Shown here: piece after piece, positions 34,771 through 47,700 of the stretch
Numbering within the stretch: the stretch's first letter is position 1
Layout: each line of letters starts with the position of its first letter
From: Eopsaltria australis
Lineage: Eukaryota; Chordata; Aves; Passeriformes; Petroicidae
Direction: 5' to 3'
DNA length: 64,000 nucleotides
Assembly (NCBI GenBank): GCA_034509425.1
Contig: JAVTVJ010000830.1
Location: 372,001-436,000 of the forward strand
Made by a program: the position numbers and the translations under genes
The notes under the pieces: generated by a model
The model's input: only the letters and a program-made list of their open reading frames with translations
Databases searched by the model: none
Told to the model about the DNA's origin: nothing

Positions 34771-36946
34771 CATGGCTGGATAATGTTTGCTGCAACTCCG
34801 TGTCACATCTGTTTTTCTGAGAGCCACATTCCCTGTCCTGGCTTTGTCCCGAGGAGCTCCAGGCTGTCTGGACCGAGGCTGCCCAGGATGCCGTGTGGGG
34901 ATGCTGCACGTCAGCCAGGGGATGCTGAGACCTTTAGTGCTGACTGCGAGGAAGGCAGCAAGGGGTGATGGAACCTGCCACTGGTAAATGCAAATGAGTG
35001 GCAGAAAATGCTAAGGAGGCTGAAAAAAAGCAGCCAGTTATCAGAAAAATTCTTTCTAAAGAACTAAACTATTTTCCTCTAGGATCATTTGTGAGTAGAC
35101 CATGCACTGCAGCTACACTTAGATTTAAAGGTGGAAATAATGAGAATGAGTCAATGCATTTTTCCTAACTCCTCCTTTTCAAGATTTGTTTGAAATATTT
35201 TTTCCCTGACACTGTGTTTTCTTTCCTCTGAAGAGAACAAGTTAAAAAAATAGCAGAGATAGAAGGAATAAATGCTAATGGGATGTTAAATGAAGTATTT
35301 ATGTTACACACTGATGGGTCTCATTTGTACACCTGAGATAAACATTCCCATAGTAAGAATAAAAATATATATGTTTATAAATATATGTATACATATATAG
35401 ACTGAGATATAGGTGGCTTGAGAGCTTGTGGATGTGCAGACGTGTGTTTGTGTGTGGCAGGTGAAGAGAGAGAAACAGAAATCCACCTTTGCTGTGGCAG
35501 TTTTGGTTTGCAGAGTGAGCTGGAGTGACCGAGCCTCTGATACACACCACGGGTTGCTCTTTGTTTAGAAAATAAATCCCCCGTAAAACTTACCATAGGT
35601 TGAGATAAAACAAGGCAGATTCTAATGAACACCAAGAGGTTTGAGCCCCCCGAGGAGGAGCTGTGTGCAGATTTCCACAGCATGCTGACCTTTTGTGCGA
35701 GTGCTTCAGCCTGCCACAGAGTCAGCCTGCATGACCTTCTGGAGTGTGCAGGAGTTGCAGTGTCCTGGAGAGAAATCCTGTCCCTGCCAAAGCCGCATCT
35801 CCATGCCAGCCAGAGCCAGAGCTAGTATCAGCAGCACTTGATTTTCTGGAGATCACACACCCTCCCTGCTGTCAGAAAGAAATATAAAAGCCTGTTTGTA
35901 TTAATCTAGTACAGCCTTCTACGTATTAAATAATAGTTGTGCTATTAATAATGAATTTATCACATTTCTCTGTCAGTTCCAATTTGTGTTACTTCCTGGC
36001 TGGCAGCAGCTTTGTCAGCAGTGCAGTGGGATCTGGCAGAGCTCTCACCTGGCACCTTGGCTTCTCCTCTTTGTCCTGTGTACAGCCCCCAGCACACCTG
36101 GGTGTCACTTGCCAGGGCTCCATCCCTCCCACTTTACAGAAAAGTGTCCTGGTTCTTAATGCCCTAAGGAAGGGGAGGCTGGCTGAGCTGGCAAGTGAGG
36201 CCTGAAGGATGTTTTCTATTCCTTGGAATACTAAAAAGAATCAGAATGGTGAATACACAGGTTTTTAAATGAAATTACCTAGTCAGGTTTTTTTCACTCT
36301 GAGTTAAGTAGTTGAGCATGGATGTCACCAGGAAACTGGTAAGGCAGTAACTTAAACATCCCCAAATAAATCTGCTTTTCGTCCACTGAGACCAGATTTT
36401 ACTTTGAAGTAATGGAGCACAGGGGATTGCATCAAATACGTGTTATGGTCATCAGCATCTCCTGGCAGCAGCCATCCTGGCAGTGGGAATGGTGATCTGC
36501 AGCCTACGACTGAATCCTCCCATCATGTTGCCTTTCATGGAGCAGGTCTGATGGACTGATGTGCTGTGGGACACTGTCCAGAGTCCCGGGGAGCACAGAG
36601 AGGTGTGTGACTGCTGCTTGTCTCCCTCTGTTTCAGTATTGCTGTAGGAAATGGCAAATACCTCTGACTTCGTCACTTCCGATGAACAGCCCATTAAGTC
36701 TGGAATTGTCTCCTTGGTTGTCTCTTGCCATGGAATTTTTCAGTCTGGTTTCAGAAGCAGATGAGGCTCTCACTTCTCAGTTGCTGATCTGTCCCTGTTC
36801 TGCTGCTTTGCTAACTCTGAACCCGTAAATTAGAGGCATTGCACTTCAGTAGCTTGTGCTGAGCCCAAGACTAATTGGTATTGCCCTTGAAATCAGAAGT
36901 CAGGGTGTGCAACATTGTAGAAATGGCTTAAAAACTTGAAACATAA
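34771..36946. other. Non-coding stretch with AT simple sequence
   Basis: A TA-rich low-complexity segment lies at about 35362-35400. The rest is ordinary mixed DNA without recognised exons, RNA genes or named repeats. Confidence 0.55.
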
Positions 36947-36979
<33 letters not shown>

Positions 36980-36980
36980 T
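36947..36980. repeat. (AAT)9 microsatellite
   Basis: Nine perfect AAT units (36947-36973) are followed by an interrupted AAATAAT. This is a simple repeat. Confidence 0.95.
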
Positions 36981-39900
36981 GAGGTTTGATTTTCTCTGGA
37001 TCCTTTGAACACAGGGGGATGCAGTGCAAGAGGATATAATGAAGGGGTGATGAGCTGGCATGGTCACTGCTGTGCTACACCCTGTGGAGCCAGTGGGATT
37101 CTCGGTGGCCAGCGTGGCTGAGCTCTGCTTGGCGTTCCAGATGTGCCCAGGGCAGCCATCCCTGCACTCCAGCGCCAATCCCTGGGCACAGAGAGGGCAC
37201 AGCAAAGCACCAGGCACCATTCAGCAGTCAGTGCAGACCCCAGCCCAGCACAAGATGGGGAGAAAACTTGAAAGTGACAGTGTAAATACACACCGAGGGC
37301 GTTTAGCACGATGGAGCAGGAGGGTTTTGGAGGAAACCTCCATTATCGGGAGTGTTTGTTTTCTCAACTCTCATTGCTTGCTTGCTTGTCAGAGTCTATA
37401 ATCAGAGCATTTGTTCATCCAGAGAACAGGTTCATGAATGCCTCGATGGGGAACACTGCACTGGGTGATGCTGGCAGCTCCTCTGCCCCTCAGTGCAGGG
37501 AGCTCAAGGGAACACCAGTGGTTGCTGCTGGGAGTGGCATCTCCACAGCCATCCTGGAGCCCTGGCAGGAAATCCTGCACTGAACCTGATGGGTTGTGGT
37601 TTATCCAGGCAGCTTCAGCCCTTTTCCACTGCTCTTTGCAGCTCTGCTTGGTGAGAGGCTGTGGCTCCTCTTGCAGTGAGGGGGTCAGGGCCTGGGGGCT
37701 CCGTAAGTGGGGGAGAATCATTCCTTTCCCGGAGTCTCCCTAGGGCTGGCAGTGCCTGGAACACTCACCTTGTTGTCCCCTACCCTGGTGGGGTGGGGAT
37801 AGGGGACCTCCCCTTGGGCAGGAAGGGGAGGACTGACATTCTCAGACCTGCCATTACTGTGTTTTCCAAAGGTCTAAATTCTTTTTGCAATGCTATTCTG
37901 TGTATGAAGTTTATTTCTCCTTAGCAGTGAGCTTTCTCAGTTTTGTTGTTATTGCCTGTGCCACATGTTTTTAAATTATTGGTCATGCCCCAGTGTTTAT
38001 AACCTTTGCTCTTTGTGCTGTTACAAATCTTTTGTTTAAGACCCCAAATCTACTTGACAGCAAGCACAGGTACCAAGGCATCAGCTGCGCCACCAAACAT
38101 CTGTCCCACAAATTCAGCCCTCAGTGAGTACAACTAGCAGAGGCAATATTTCCCCTTGTTTTTAGACAAAAGTTCCTGAAAAATGAAGAGGAGACAATGA
38201 GCTGTAATTATAAAGTATTTGTTGGTGTATCTATGCCTGGGTGCTGAACCGTGGGTGCAGCCAAAAACTGCTCTCACGAAGTTCAGCAAAAGACAGGGAA
38301 ATTTGGAGCTACTTGAAACTGGCATCATTGAAAAGCTGTGGGACTGAATATAAGCATCTGGTAGGAAAATACTTGAACTGTTAAGCCGAGACAAGATGGA
38401 AATGAAGTAGAGGTGTCTCCAGGATGTACCACGCCCCACCTTTGTTTAACTCTTGCAATAGTTGAGAGTTCTGGCCACCCTGAGGGGGATCCTGGCAGTG
38501 ATGCTGCTGCTGGACCTCTGGCCTCACAGGATAGAAACAAGAAAAAATTAGAGAATTATTTTTATTAGATAATCTGTTAGGTGAGACCTGGGTGCTTTCA
38601 GTGAGCCCTCTGTGACAAACATCTTTGCAAAGATCTACATGATTAACAAAAGATTCTCCTTGAGTGTTGGTTTCAAAATTACCTTTGTAGGAAAAAAAAA
38701 ATCTATAGGACACATGTGAGTCTGTGTACACATTCACATTCACAAAAAGCCCAAAGCTTATCTATAATTTGCTGGAGAAATACAAATGTGGTGGTTGATT
38801 TTTCTTTTTTACTGAATTGAATATTAGCATTCTGGGCTTGGTTTTCCATCTGTGCCCTGCAAAAAATTATAAAGGAATTTTCTCTGATTGTCATGTGAGC
38901 GAACCTTATGAATGTGTGTGTTCAGACTAATAAATTAATGATATTTTATTTTTATAAATAGGTGTTTTTCAAGAGTTTGGACAGAAGCAATCAGAAATTC
39001 TTATTAACCTATCACAGTTAGCTTTCTAATTAGTGCATGATTGTTGTTTTATAGAAAATGCCAGCTAAATATTTTGGGTTCTTCCCCAAGAATGACTCCT
39101 GGGCACCCACAGAAGCTTATTCAGAATGTATAGGACTAAGTAGGGGAAGAATTTGTCCTCAAAACACCAATTTTCTGAAAGAAAAAGCAAAGAAGCTTCT
39201 GAGAAGCAATGCAAGACGCTATTTTAAAATTCAGTTATTGTCTCAGTGATTGACTGCACTAACTGCATCCTGCCAGAAACTACTGGCTTTTAAAATATAT
39301 ATTTGTGATTAGTTTAATTCATGGAGCCTTTTTCCTCTGAATTGATTTGATGAAATGAACTAGCAAATAATAAATTTTTCACTGGAATGAATCTGCTTAA
39401 TCAATTTAGACAATCAGTTTGTTCTTTGCTTAATAACATTTGCAAAAAGAAAACAAAGTCTTTCATTAACAAGGAAGGCCAGACATTTATAATGAGAGGT
39501 GGCATCTAACATCAGGTTATGTCTTCTGTAGGAGCAGAAAACAGGATTAAACATCTGGTACGAGTACCTGGCTCTGAAATGCTTCTCCTGCATTCAGTTT
39601 GGGATTCAACATTAAGTAGCAGGGAAGAAAACCCTGGCATGAGTCCCATTTTCATCCCTGGACGTTTTGCCAGGGCAGGAGTTAATGACAGGAACATGGG
39701 TCCAGATCTGACCCTGCCTCCAAACCCATGAAGGCTTCCAGTCTGCTTTCAGTGGGAGCTCAGGGAGTAACACAGAGACCAAATGTGGTGTCAAAACCCT
39801 GTGTTCAATGAAGTTCTCTCATTTGCTGTTTAGAGAAGGAGTTTATTATGGAGAGTCATTAAATATCTGCTGCTTACAATGGGCTACAAAGGAACAGCTT

Positions 39901-42180
39901 GGCTGGGAAGCCTGACAGTTCAAAGCATCCCTGCACAGGGAAAACAAACACTGCTAGCCAGAGAGTGATTATGCTTGTACTGCAGTGCAGCGGACTAGTA
40001 ATTTTAAAGACATTATGTCCTAATGTTTTATTTTCACTGTGTTCTGGATTTTACGTTGATTTTAATTATACCTCTTAGGAATAATATCTGGTAAACTAAT
40101 TTTGGTGAATGGCAATGAAAAAGCATTATCCACCTACGGTAATTACACATATTTCTTAGTCCCTAGATTAAATAGTTTTACTTAAACTGCACTACAGAAT
40201 TTATAAACACCTTTTTGCAAAGTCTGCCAGTGGAGTTTCAGATAATAGAAATCTAAAATACCAATCTCAGCATCCCAGATGGCTGCCTCTAGGAGCAACA
40301 TAAACTGTTACCCCTGACAAATTTCCTTTTGCAGCTTTCTCAGAAAAACACAGCAAGCCAAGGCAAAGACATTCAATATTTTCCCTCATGGCTGCTATTA
40401 ATTTAATAACTTGGGTGTTAATCCTTCAGTCTTTGAAATCAGAAGGGTGGGGGGTTTTTGCCACCGAGTTTTGATGCTGAGTTTTGCCTGTCCAATTGCT
40501 CTCCCAGGGGGTGGTAGAAATGCCCAGCTGACTGATGATGGGAATTTTCTGGTGCTGCACAATATACAGGAGAATTGTAATGGTCCCATCTCACATCCAA
40601 TATAATAATAGACTGACACTTTGGGTTCTTTTGATTAAGCAAATACCCTATTTACTGAACTGAGTGCTCAAAACCATTATTTCTAATATTTTATTGTGAA
40701 AAAGATTAACAAGTGGCATCCTTTCCCCATGTTTTCATCACATTTGGAAACAGAAACTGAGGATGAGCAGTTGATTTCACTTGTGGGTGATGTCTAATGA
40801 TTGCTAGACTCCTCCTGGGACACTTCCCACTTCTCTCCACCCTTGCCTTCTCCTTCAAGCCCCTCCTCAAAGCACATCTTTGCCCCAGCACTTTGCAGGT
40901 AAATGTGTATGGAAGTTCTAGACTAAAATGAATAATAAAATGGAAGTAAGTCCAGGTGCCTGCAGGATGGGACAACTTTTCCTGCTCTTGAATGACTTTT
41001 GTGTCTCCTTCAGCTCTCACTCGCTCCCAAAAGCATCATGTGTGTCCCTGGGGTGAGAGGGAAGGATTTTGGGACGATAACCCAACTGTGTGATGTTTTC
41101 TGCAGAAGGGTTGCCTGGAGCCAGAGCTTCCTTTTGTTTGTTTGGGTTTGGTTTTTTCTTTTCTCCCCCTGAAATCCTTAAGGAAGGCTGGGTCAGGAAG
41201 CTTGAGTTAAGAGTCTGGCAGACCAATGAAAGGATGTAAAGAAATTATGTGAAAGATATATAGCAAAAATTAGGGGGAGCCAAAGGCAGAAGCATGAAGA
41301 AAGAAAAGAGGGGTTTTGTGCCAGCGTGGATATCCCAATCAGTGTGGCTGTGTAAGCCCAGCTTGGGGAAGATCCTGCTGGCTCTTGAGCTGGACCCAGA
41401 TCTCCACAGCCTCTGCTGCAGATTAAAGTGCAGTTACACGTTGTCCATCCTGGCATCCTGTAGCTGATCACCTCTACTGGGGGTTTTCCCTTAGCACTGA
41501 TTAATGCTAAAACCAGAATTCCATTGGTGTCTTTAAATTGTTCTGTGCAAATGCACTTTGCAGTCGGATTCTGCCCCACTCTTTAAGCTGTGGCAAATAT
41601 CTGCCAGCCAATCTCCTACCCGGGCATGAGCTGCTCAAATCTGCTGTTTTATTTGGCCTTTGTGTGTGTCAGGAAAGTGAAAAGCAGGGACACAATGCAT
41701 CAGAAGCAGCTTCCCTATTTAGCACTGTAGAGACACCATTTATATTTTAGGCTAAACTTGGACTATTATGCAGTGGCAACACCTGCTCTTTCACAAGACT
41801 GGACTTTTGTAGTCTGGGAGATCAAGCAGTGAAAAAGCACCACTCCTAATTCTCACCTCTGAAAAGCACCATCACATTGTACCTTTTCCAGAGAAGAGGA
41901 TGCTGTGAAGTCCAGTTTGAATCTCTCCCCCAACTGTAAGCTCAGCTTTACCCTGAAAGGAGCAATGCTGGCAATGCAAGCTCCCCTCTTTGCCTCTTCT
42001 GGTGGTTTTGGGGCTGGACACGTGAGGGTTTTGGGGAAGGTGGGAAGGTCTGTTTGTACCTGTTTCTGGGACATCGAAAGAGTGTCTTTAAAGCCTGAAT
42101 TTTACCTTACTGAGCTTGGAAAAAAAGGCCACACCATATTAAAATGGGGGAAAGACTGAGTCTATGCTTTTAATGGTCAT
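36981..42180. other. Non-coding stretch, no gene seen
   Basis: Mostly AT-rich. About 37050-37800 is GC-richer but has no CpG island. About 39280-39490 and 39990-40160 are repeat-free, AT-rich and contain TAATTT- and ATTA-type words, compatible with conserved non-coding DNA but not demonstrable here. Frames such as 37389-37721 (minus) and 38381-38743 (minus) have no family. Confidence 0.5.
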
Positions 42181-42221
42181 TATATACATATATAATACAT
42201 ATATATTTTATATAGTGATTT
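42181..42221. repeat. TA-rich low-complexity tract
   Basis: TATATACATATATAATACAT-type sequence of about 40 bases. This is simple sequence. Confidence 0.85.
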
Positions 42222-42540
42222 GTGTTAGACAGGAAACTGAAAAGATGTAAGATTTACATCCTTGTTACCAATGATCTGCAGTACCTGATAGTGTGAAATA
42301 AAATACTGGACTGAGTGCAGTGACTCCCTGCATGGTGGATGCTTCAACTGGTCAGCCAAGGATTTCCACTAAAGAAAAGTATGGTGGGATTTTAGGTTTG
42401 GGGTTTCTTTTTCTGTCCATTCCAGTCAGTCTTTTCTTGAACTGTTTCTACAGAGTTTGGGTATTTTTTTTTTAATTTTATGATAGTAGAACTATCAGGT
42501 GTAAAAATATATGTGAGATAAAGAAAGATTAAAAAATCTC

Positions 42541-42563
42541 TAAGACATCTAACAGATGTCTTA
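42541..42563. repeat. Perfect 10-bp palindrome with 3-base loop
   Basis: TAAGACATCT (42541-42550) and AGATGTCTTA (42554-42563) are exact reverse complements flanking AAC. Stems of this size are expected about once by chance in a window of this length, so no role is claimed. Confidence 0.75.
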
Positions 42564-44428
42564 CCAATGAATGAAAGGATTTTTTATCAGTTCAATAATT
42601 CATTTGGGAACATTTGATTAATATGGTTAATGTAGGAATATAGGTAACAAGTAATTGTTAAATGGAATATAACAGTGTTCCATTTACTGAGTAATGTGTT
42701 GTTGGAAGAGCAGAATGTAGGAAAACTACAGCCTGTAGATTCAAATTGGCTAAAAAGTGCAAGCCAAGAAATATTTTGTTCCAGTTGTTGACTGTGAAAG
42801 AAATAAATAAGGAATTTTAGGAGTGCTCTGTATCATAAAGAGATTGTATGAGATTTAAGTTTGAAGTAAATCTTTGCTGTTTGGAAGAACAGCTGTTCGG
42901 TGTCACATTGCTTCATTTTGGTTGGAAAACTAACTTGTTTGTAATAATCCATTCCATGTATAGTACATTGAAACTTCTATTTAAACACAAGCTGAATATA
43001 GGGCAGAATTCTCTACGGATAGAAATTAATTTAATTTTGTGCCTGGTCTCTCATTAAGGATGAGGAACCTGTGTCTGTCCCAATCTCAGGGAGCAGGGAC
43101 TTGTTCTGGTGCTCAGGCTTGGCTTCAGGGTGGCTTTACGCTGTGTGTGAGCAGAAATGTTCAAATAGCAAACAAAAAAAAGCAAACTCTCTTCTGCCTG
43201 ATCTGCAGTAGAGGTCCCCCCTGGAAACCCCACACAAGCCTACTTTTCTTTCATCCTCCAGGAATGCCTTCCAAAAAGTATTTAAGCAGCAATTTGGTGT
43301 AACAGGGGGAGGGGGCTGTTTAATAGCAGCTAATTGAACACTTCTTACTTTCTCTGCCACTGTAACATTTCCCAAAAGCTACTAGAAAATATACTGAGCC
43401 TTTTTATGTTGAATATGTGTCAGGCTGCCTGTTCTTGGTGGCTTTGGGTGAGCCAGTAGTGAAAAAACACCAGAGCTGAAGACTTGCCATTTTGTGGGGG
43501 AAATGTAAATTCTGACATGGATAGTTTGCATCTTGGTACTTTGTGGCTGCAACCTTAATCATCTGTTGTAGCATTATATTCTTTTTGTGACATTGTGAGG
43601 ATTTTTGTAGTGATTTTTCTTTTTGGTGTTTGTTTAAATGCCCAGAAATCAAATATTAACCTGATTAAGAATTCAGTGTTACACATAAGGCGGAGAAGAG
43701 CTGCAGGTGGTGACAGGCAACTGGATTGTGTTTGATCTGGCAGTTTTCATCTATGCCACCATTTTATTCCTGCTGTGGCACTGCAGCAAAATGGTGGTTC
43801 CCTTGTTCCATGCCTCAGTGATGAATAGGATGTGTGGAAACCCAGCCCCTGCGTGCCAGGGGCAGAGCTCAGGCCAGAAAAAAGAGAGAGGTGTGCCCTT
43901 GCTGGTGTGTGAGCTACAATAGGATCTCCTACTGGGGAGCTCCTGGGGCTGATGCAGGGAAAGAGCCACATTAATTCTTCTTGTGGCATGAGGATTTAGG
44001 AATTTCGTTGTCCAGTGAGATTTTTCCTCTCACTCTCATGATTTCTTTGGGCAGGGGAGGGAGATGTACACGGATGCCTTATCATCACATCTCTGAGAGA
44101 GCCAAGTGCCATGCCTCACCTTCAAGCAGCCCCAGTCCTTCCTACCATAGGCTCCGAGATGAGTTTTACTCAAAGATTTTGCTTGGAGGAGGCTGGGTAT
44201 GGAGGGAGCTGGTGGGCTGTGCAGAGCTCGGCTCACCCAGAGGGCATCACTGGGATAGCTGTGATCCAGGCAGGACAGCAGGAGCACCCTGCAGCTAACT
44301 GGGACCCCAGTATGGAAAATCTTTTCCAAGCAGAGACTTCCGCGGCTCTCTGCTGACCCAGGAGCGTGCCAGCCCTTTCTTGGCCATTTCTGACATCCCC
44401 TGAGAAGGTGTAGCAAAGTTTTTTGTTT
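42564..44428. other. Non-coding stretch, no gene seen
   Basis: AT-rich to about 43030, then mixed. No recognised exons or repeats. The minus-strand frame 44036-44509 runs into the antisense side of the CR1 fragment and has no family of its own. Confidence 0.55.
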
Positions 44429-44715
44429 CACAGAATCAGAGAATGGATCGGGTTGGAAAGGACGGCAGTGGCTCCTCTCCCTGGTCTCATCCCAGAGCAC
44501 GTGGTTCATGACTGCTTCTGGATGCTTCTTGAATCTCCCTGGTGAGGGAGACTTCGAAGCTCTCTGGGCAATCTATTCCAGTGCTTGGTCACTGCAGAGG
44601 AACGAAGTTCTTCCTCATGTTCAGATGGAGCTTCCTGTGATCAGTCTCTGCTTGCTGTTTCCTGTCTCACTGCTGGGCACCACTGAGCAGAGCCTGGCCC
44701 ATACCCCTACACCAA
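44429..44715 (-). mobile_element. CR1 LINE 3' fragment, minus strand
   Basis: The plus strand begins CACAGAATCAGAGAATGG then GGTTGGAAAGGAC, the reverse complement of a CR1 3' terminus. It continues with CTCTGGGCAATCTATTCCAG, TTCTTCCTCATGTTCAG and CTGGGCACCACTGAGCAGAG, which match antisense CR1 ORF2 C-terminal sequence. The element therefore points left. The reading frame is broken by substitutions and small deletions. It is 5'-truncated, like most avian CR1 copies. The right-hand (5') limit is approximate. Confidence 0.92.
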
Positions 44716-47700
44716 ACAGCTGAGCTCAGGCCTGGTTTCTTTGGCTGACCATGGCCATCTCCATCTGCCAGGGATCTCCAAGGGCTGTCACAAAATCATT
44801 AACCTGGGATCTCTCCAATGAGCACCCAGGCAGAAGTGGGGTGCTTTGGGCCTTTCGGGGAGTTAGGCTGGGCTGTGGGATTCAGAGCCTGAAGATGCCT
44901 GCTGCTCTCGAAGCCAAAAGCTCAAGTTGGAACTGGCATCTTCTCTGTTGAAAGAAAACTTTCTCCTGGGTGGTGACTGCACGTGGTGACTCCCCTTGTA
45001 GACGGAGGACAACCTATGGCATCTGACAGCTATCACTGGACAAAAAGAGACCTTCTGGTCCAACTGGAGGGTCTCCTGGGGGAATTCTGATCCTTCTTGT
45101 GCCCTGAGACAAGTACAGCTGGGCCGGTAGTGTTCAGATCCCCCTGTGCCCTGCCCAACCACTTCTGCAGGAGTTTCTGGGAATGTGTGTGTGTGTTTTT
45201 TTGTGCAGGGAGTCAAATGGACTGGGGCATGGATGCGCTGCCTTCCAGTCTTAGAAAGTAACTTGCACAACTCTGGGCTGACTGACAGAATAGTAATCCA
45301 CTGGGATTGCTTGTTCACTAGTAACTTTAAAAGTGAATTTTGTGCTGGGATGAGCTACAGAAGAGAAGCTATTTAAGCAAGGGGTTTTTTTTTTGCTTCA
45401 AGTTTTCTGCATGCTTCAGCCTCACAGTAGTGCTTAAAACTGTTGTGTATCGGAAGAGTTTCCTTCCACCCATAATCTCTTCTCTCCTTCTGTTCCCTGC
45501 TGTAAACAAGCCATTAAAAACGTGTTTATGACATCACAGTTGGTGACTATGGAAATGACTTTGATGTTAGAAAGACAAATATAGCATCATGATTTCATGG
45601 CAGGATCAAGGCAGGAGAAGACCCTTGTTCAAATGGTGGGTAATTAACAAAGGTGGTGGAGGGGAAGTTCGAAAAAAAGTGTGAAGAGCCAATTGACAGA
45701 ATATGATACACTTTTAAGGTTTTTATACAGTGTAAAAAATAGTATGAATTTCAAAAATCTCTTTCAAATGAAAAAATGTCAATGCTCTGACTATACTCTT
45801 TTAAATAAAAGCCTATAGGGTAAACAGAGAAGTGGAGGGGGGAGGCTTTGGAATAAGAATTACACATGTGTCAAAAACTCCAGAATGCATCTTTCAAGCT
45901 GTAGTGGTCTCTGCTTAAGTCGGACTTGGAGCATTGGGGCCAAATGAGACCATGGGGTCAGTCTTCCTCCAGCTTACACCAGTCCTGCAAGTTTTGAGTA
46001 CAAATGGATGCAGCTGGGATCTTTATCCTGGAATATCATAATCTCTTGCTGTATTATCCTCATGGTCGTACCTGCCTGCAGCCAGATGCCTCAAAGGAGT
46101 CAGGGGAGCCAAGTCTGGCAGCCAAACAAAAGTCTTTGGCTCCAGATTTTGCTGTGATTCCATCTCCTCCTCAGTCCATTAGGCCAATGCTCCTGGCATG
46201 GCTATATCCATCATTTACACAAGCTGTTGAAAATAAGCCCTTGTTTTCACATACATTTTATTAAATCATTAGCATGACACGCTTCAGAGGTAACACGACC
46301 AAGCCTGCTAGGAAAGTATTGTCAGAATCCTTTCTGGGCTTACTTCCTGAGCAGTTGTTCCAACATATGTAATTATGAATAAAATAGACTCTGAAGAGAC
46401 TTGCTTGGATTCCGAGAGAAATGAGAACAATAAGTGTAGAGATTTTTAAAGATGTTTTTTCTCAGCTAATTGTTTTTAATAAAATGGTAAGTGAAGAAAA
46501 TACCAGGAAACTATAGTTAGGATGATAATGCTTTGTTCTGCAGAAATATGTGCCCTGTTGCCTCACTTATTACAGAGCAACAAAGGGAAGTGTAAGGGAA
46601 GGAGAAAGTGGGGATGAATGGAGGTTGTTAAATACTGCACTGGAAAGGTCAATAATCTTGTCTGGAAGGTAAAGCTGATATAAAAAAAGCCCTGAGGCGA
46701 GGCTGTCCTGAGTGCTGCCCAACCTGTTTCAAGGGTTACTCTGGTGTTGGGGCTGGTGGGTGTCCTTGGCTGCCCCATCCGCTAAGGGCTAGCTGGCAGC
46801 TCAGCTTGGAAATGTTGCCCAGGATTTTCAGGTCCTGCTGCTGAAGTCCACACTTCCTCCTGTGCAAGTAGACCCCTAAGGTTTGGGGGATTTGTGTACT
46901 CTTCACATCCAACTTCTCTCACAGCTGCAGGCTCAGCCCAGCAGACAGAGAGGGGGATGCAGCCCCTCCATCTCACGTCTCAGTACTGCCACCTCTCTCA
47001 GTCCTGCCTGGCTCTCTTTGCCCTCTCCACTGCCCAAAACATTCCTGAGCCCATTGCCGCAGAGCAAATAGCACATACACCCAAATTAGCCCCTATCTTG
47101 GCATTGAGTGATGTGCAGGCAGACTTGGCTTGTCCAGTGACAGTCCTGAGCTGCCATCAGCCTCTCCCTATATCATTAGGGATTCAGAGTGTTATTGTGA
47201 GCAGGTTTGGTGTGTGATTCACTCTTCAAACCACTTGGTTTTGCTTATGAAACAAGTTCTGGTGCTTTGTTCTGCCTCAGATTGCGGAGATTTTATGGGG
47301 GCCAGCACAGGGCTATTGGGGTGGGTGTTTGTGCCTGTGCTCTTTTGGCTGAATTTGCTTGTGAATGAAAACTGACTCATGTGCAGCTGTCAGAAAGGTT
47401 TTCTCATGCTGATGTTTTGCTGGTTTAACTCTTTTAGGCCTATGCACTGCCCTTTGGGGTACGAAACCTGCAGTTTTGGGGTAGGAGAGAATGATTTTGC
47501 CATTTTAGCATGGGCTGGGAGCACGTGGGTCCTGGTGGTGCTGCAGCCTTTCCCTGGGCAGGTGCCTTGCTGGTGACCCTTTGTTTGTCATCTACGCTGG
47601 GGTAGCAGTGGACAGCCACAGGGACCAGTGATCCCAGCAGGCTGGGTGTGTCTGCAGCCCTCACCTGTGGGATGAAAGCTGGGTCTGTGGTCTTTAATTG

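Noticed and set aside
42541..42563. Palindrome as a regulatory hairpin
   Set aside because: A 10-bp stem with a short loop is expected about once by chance in a window of this size.
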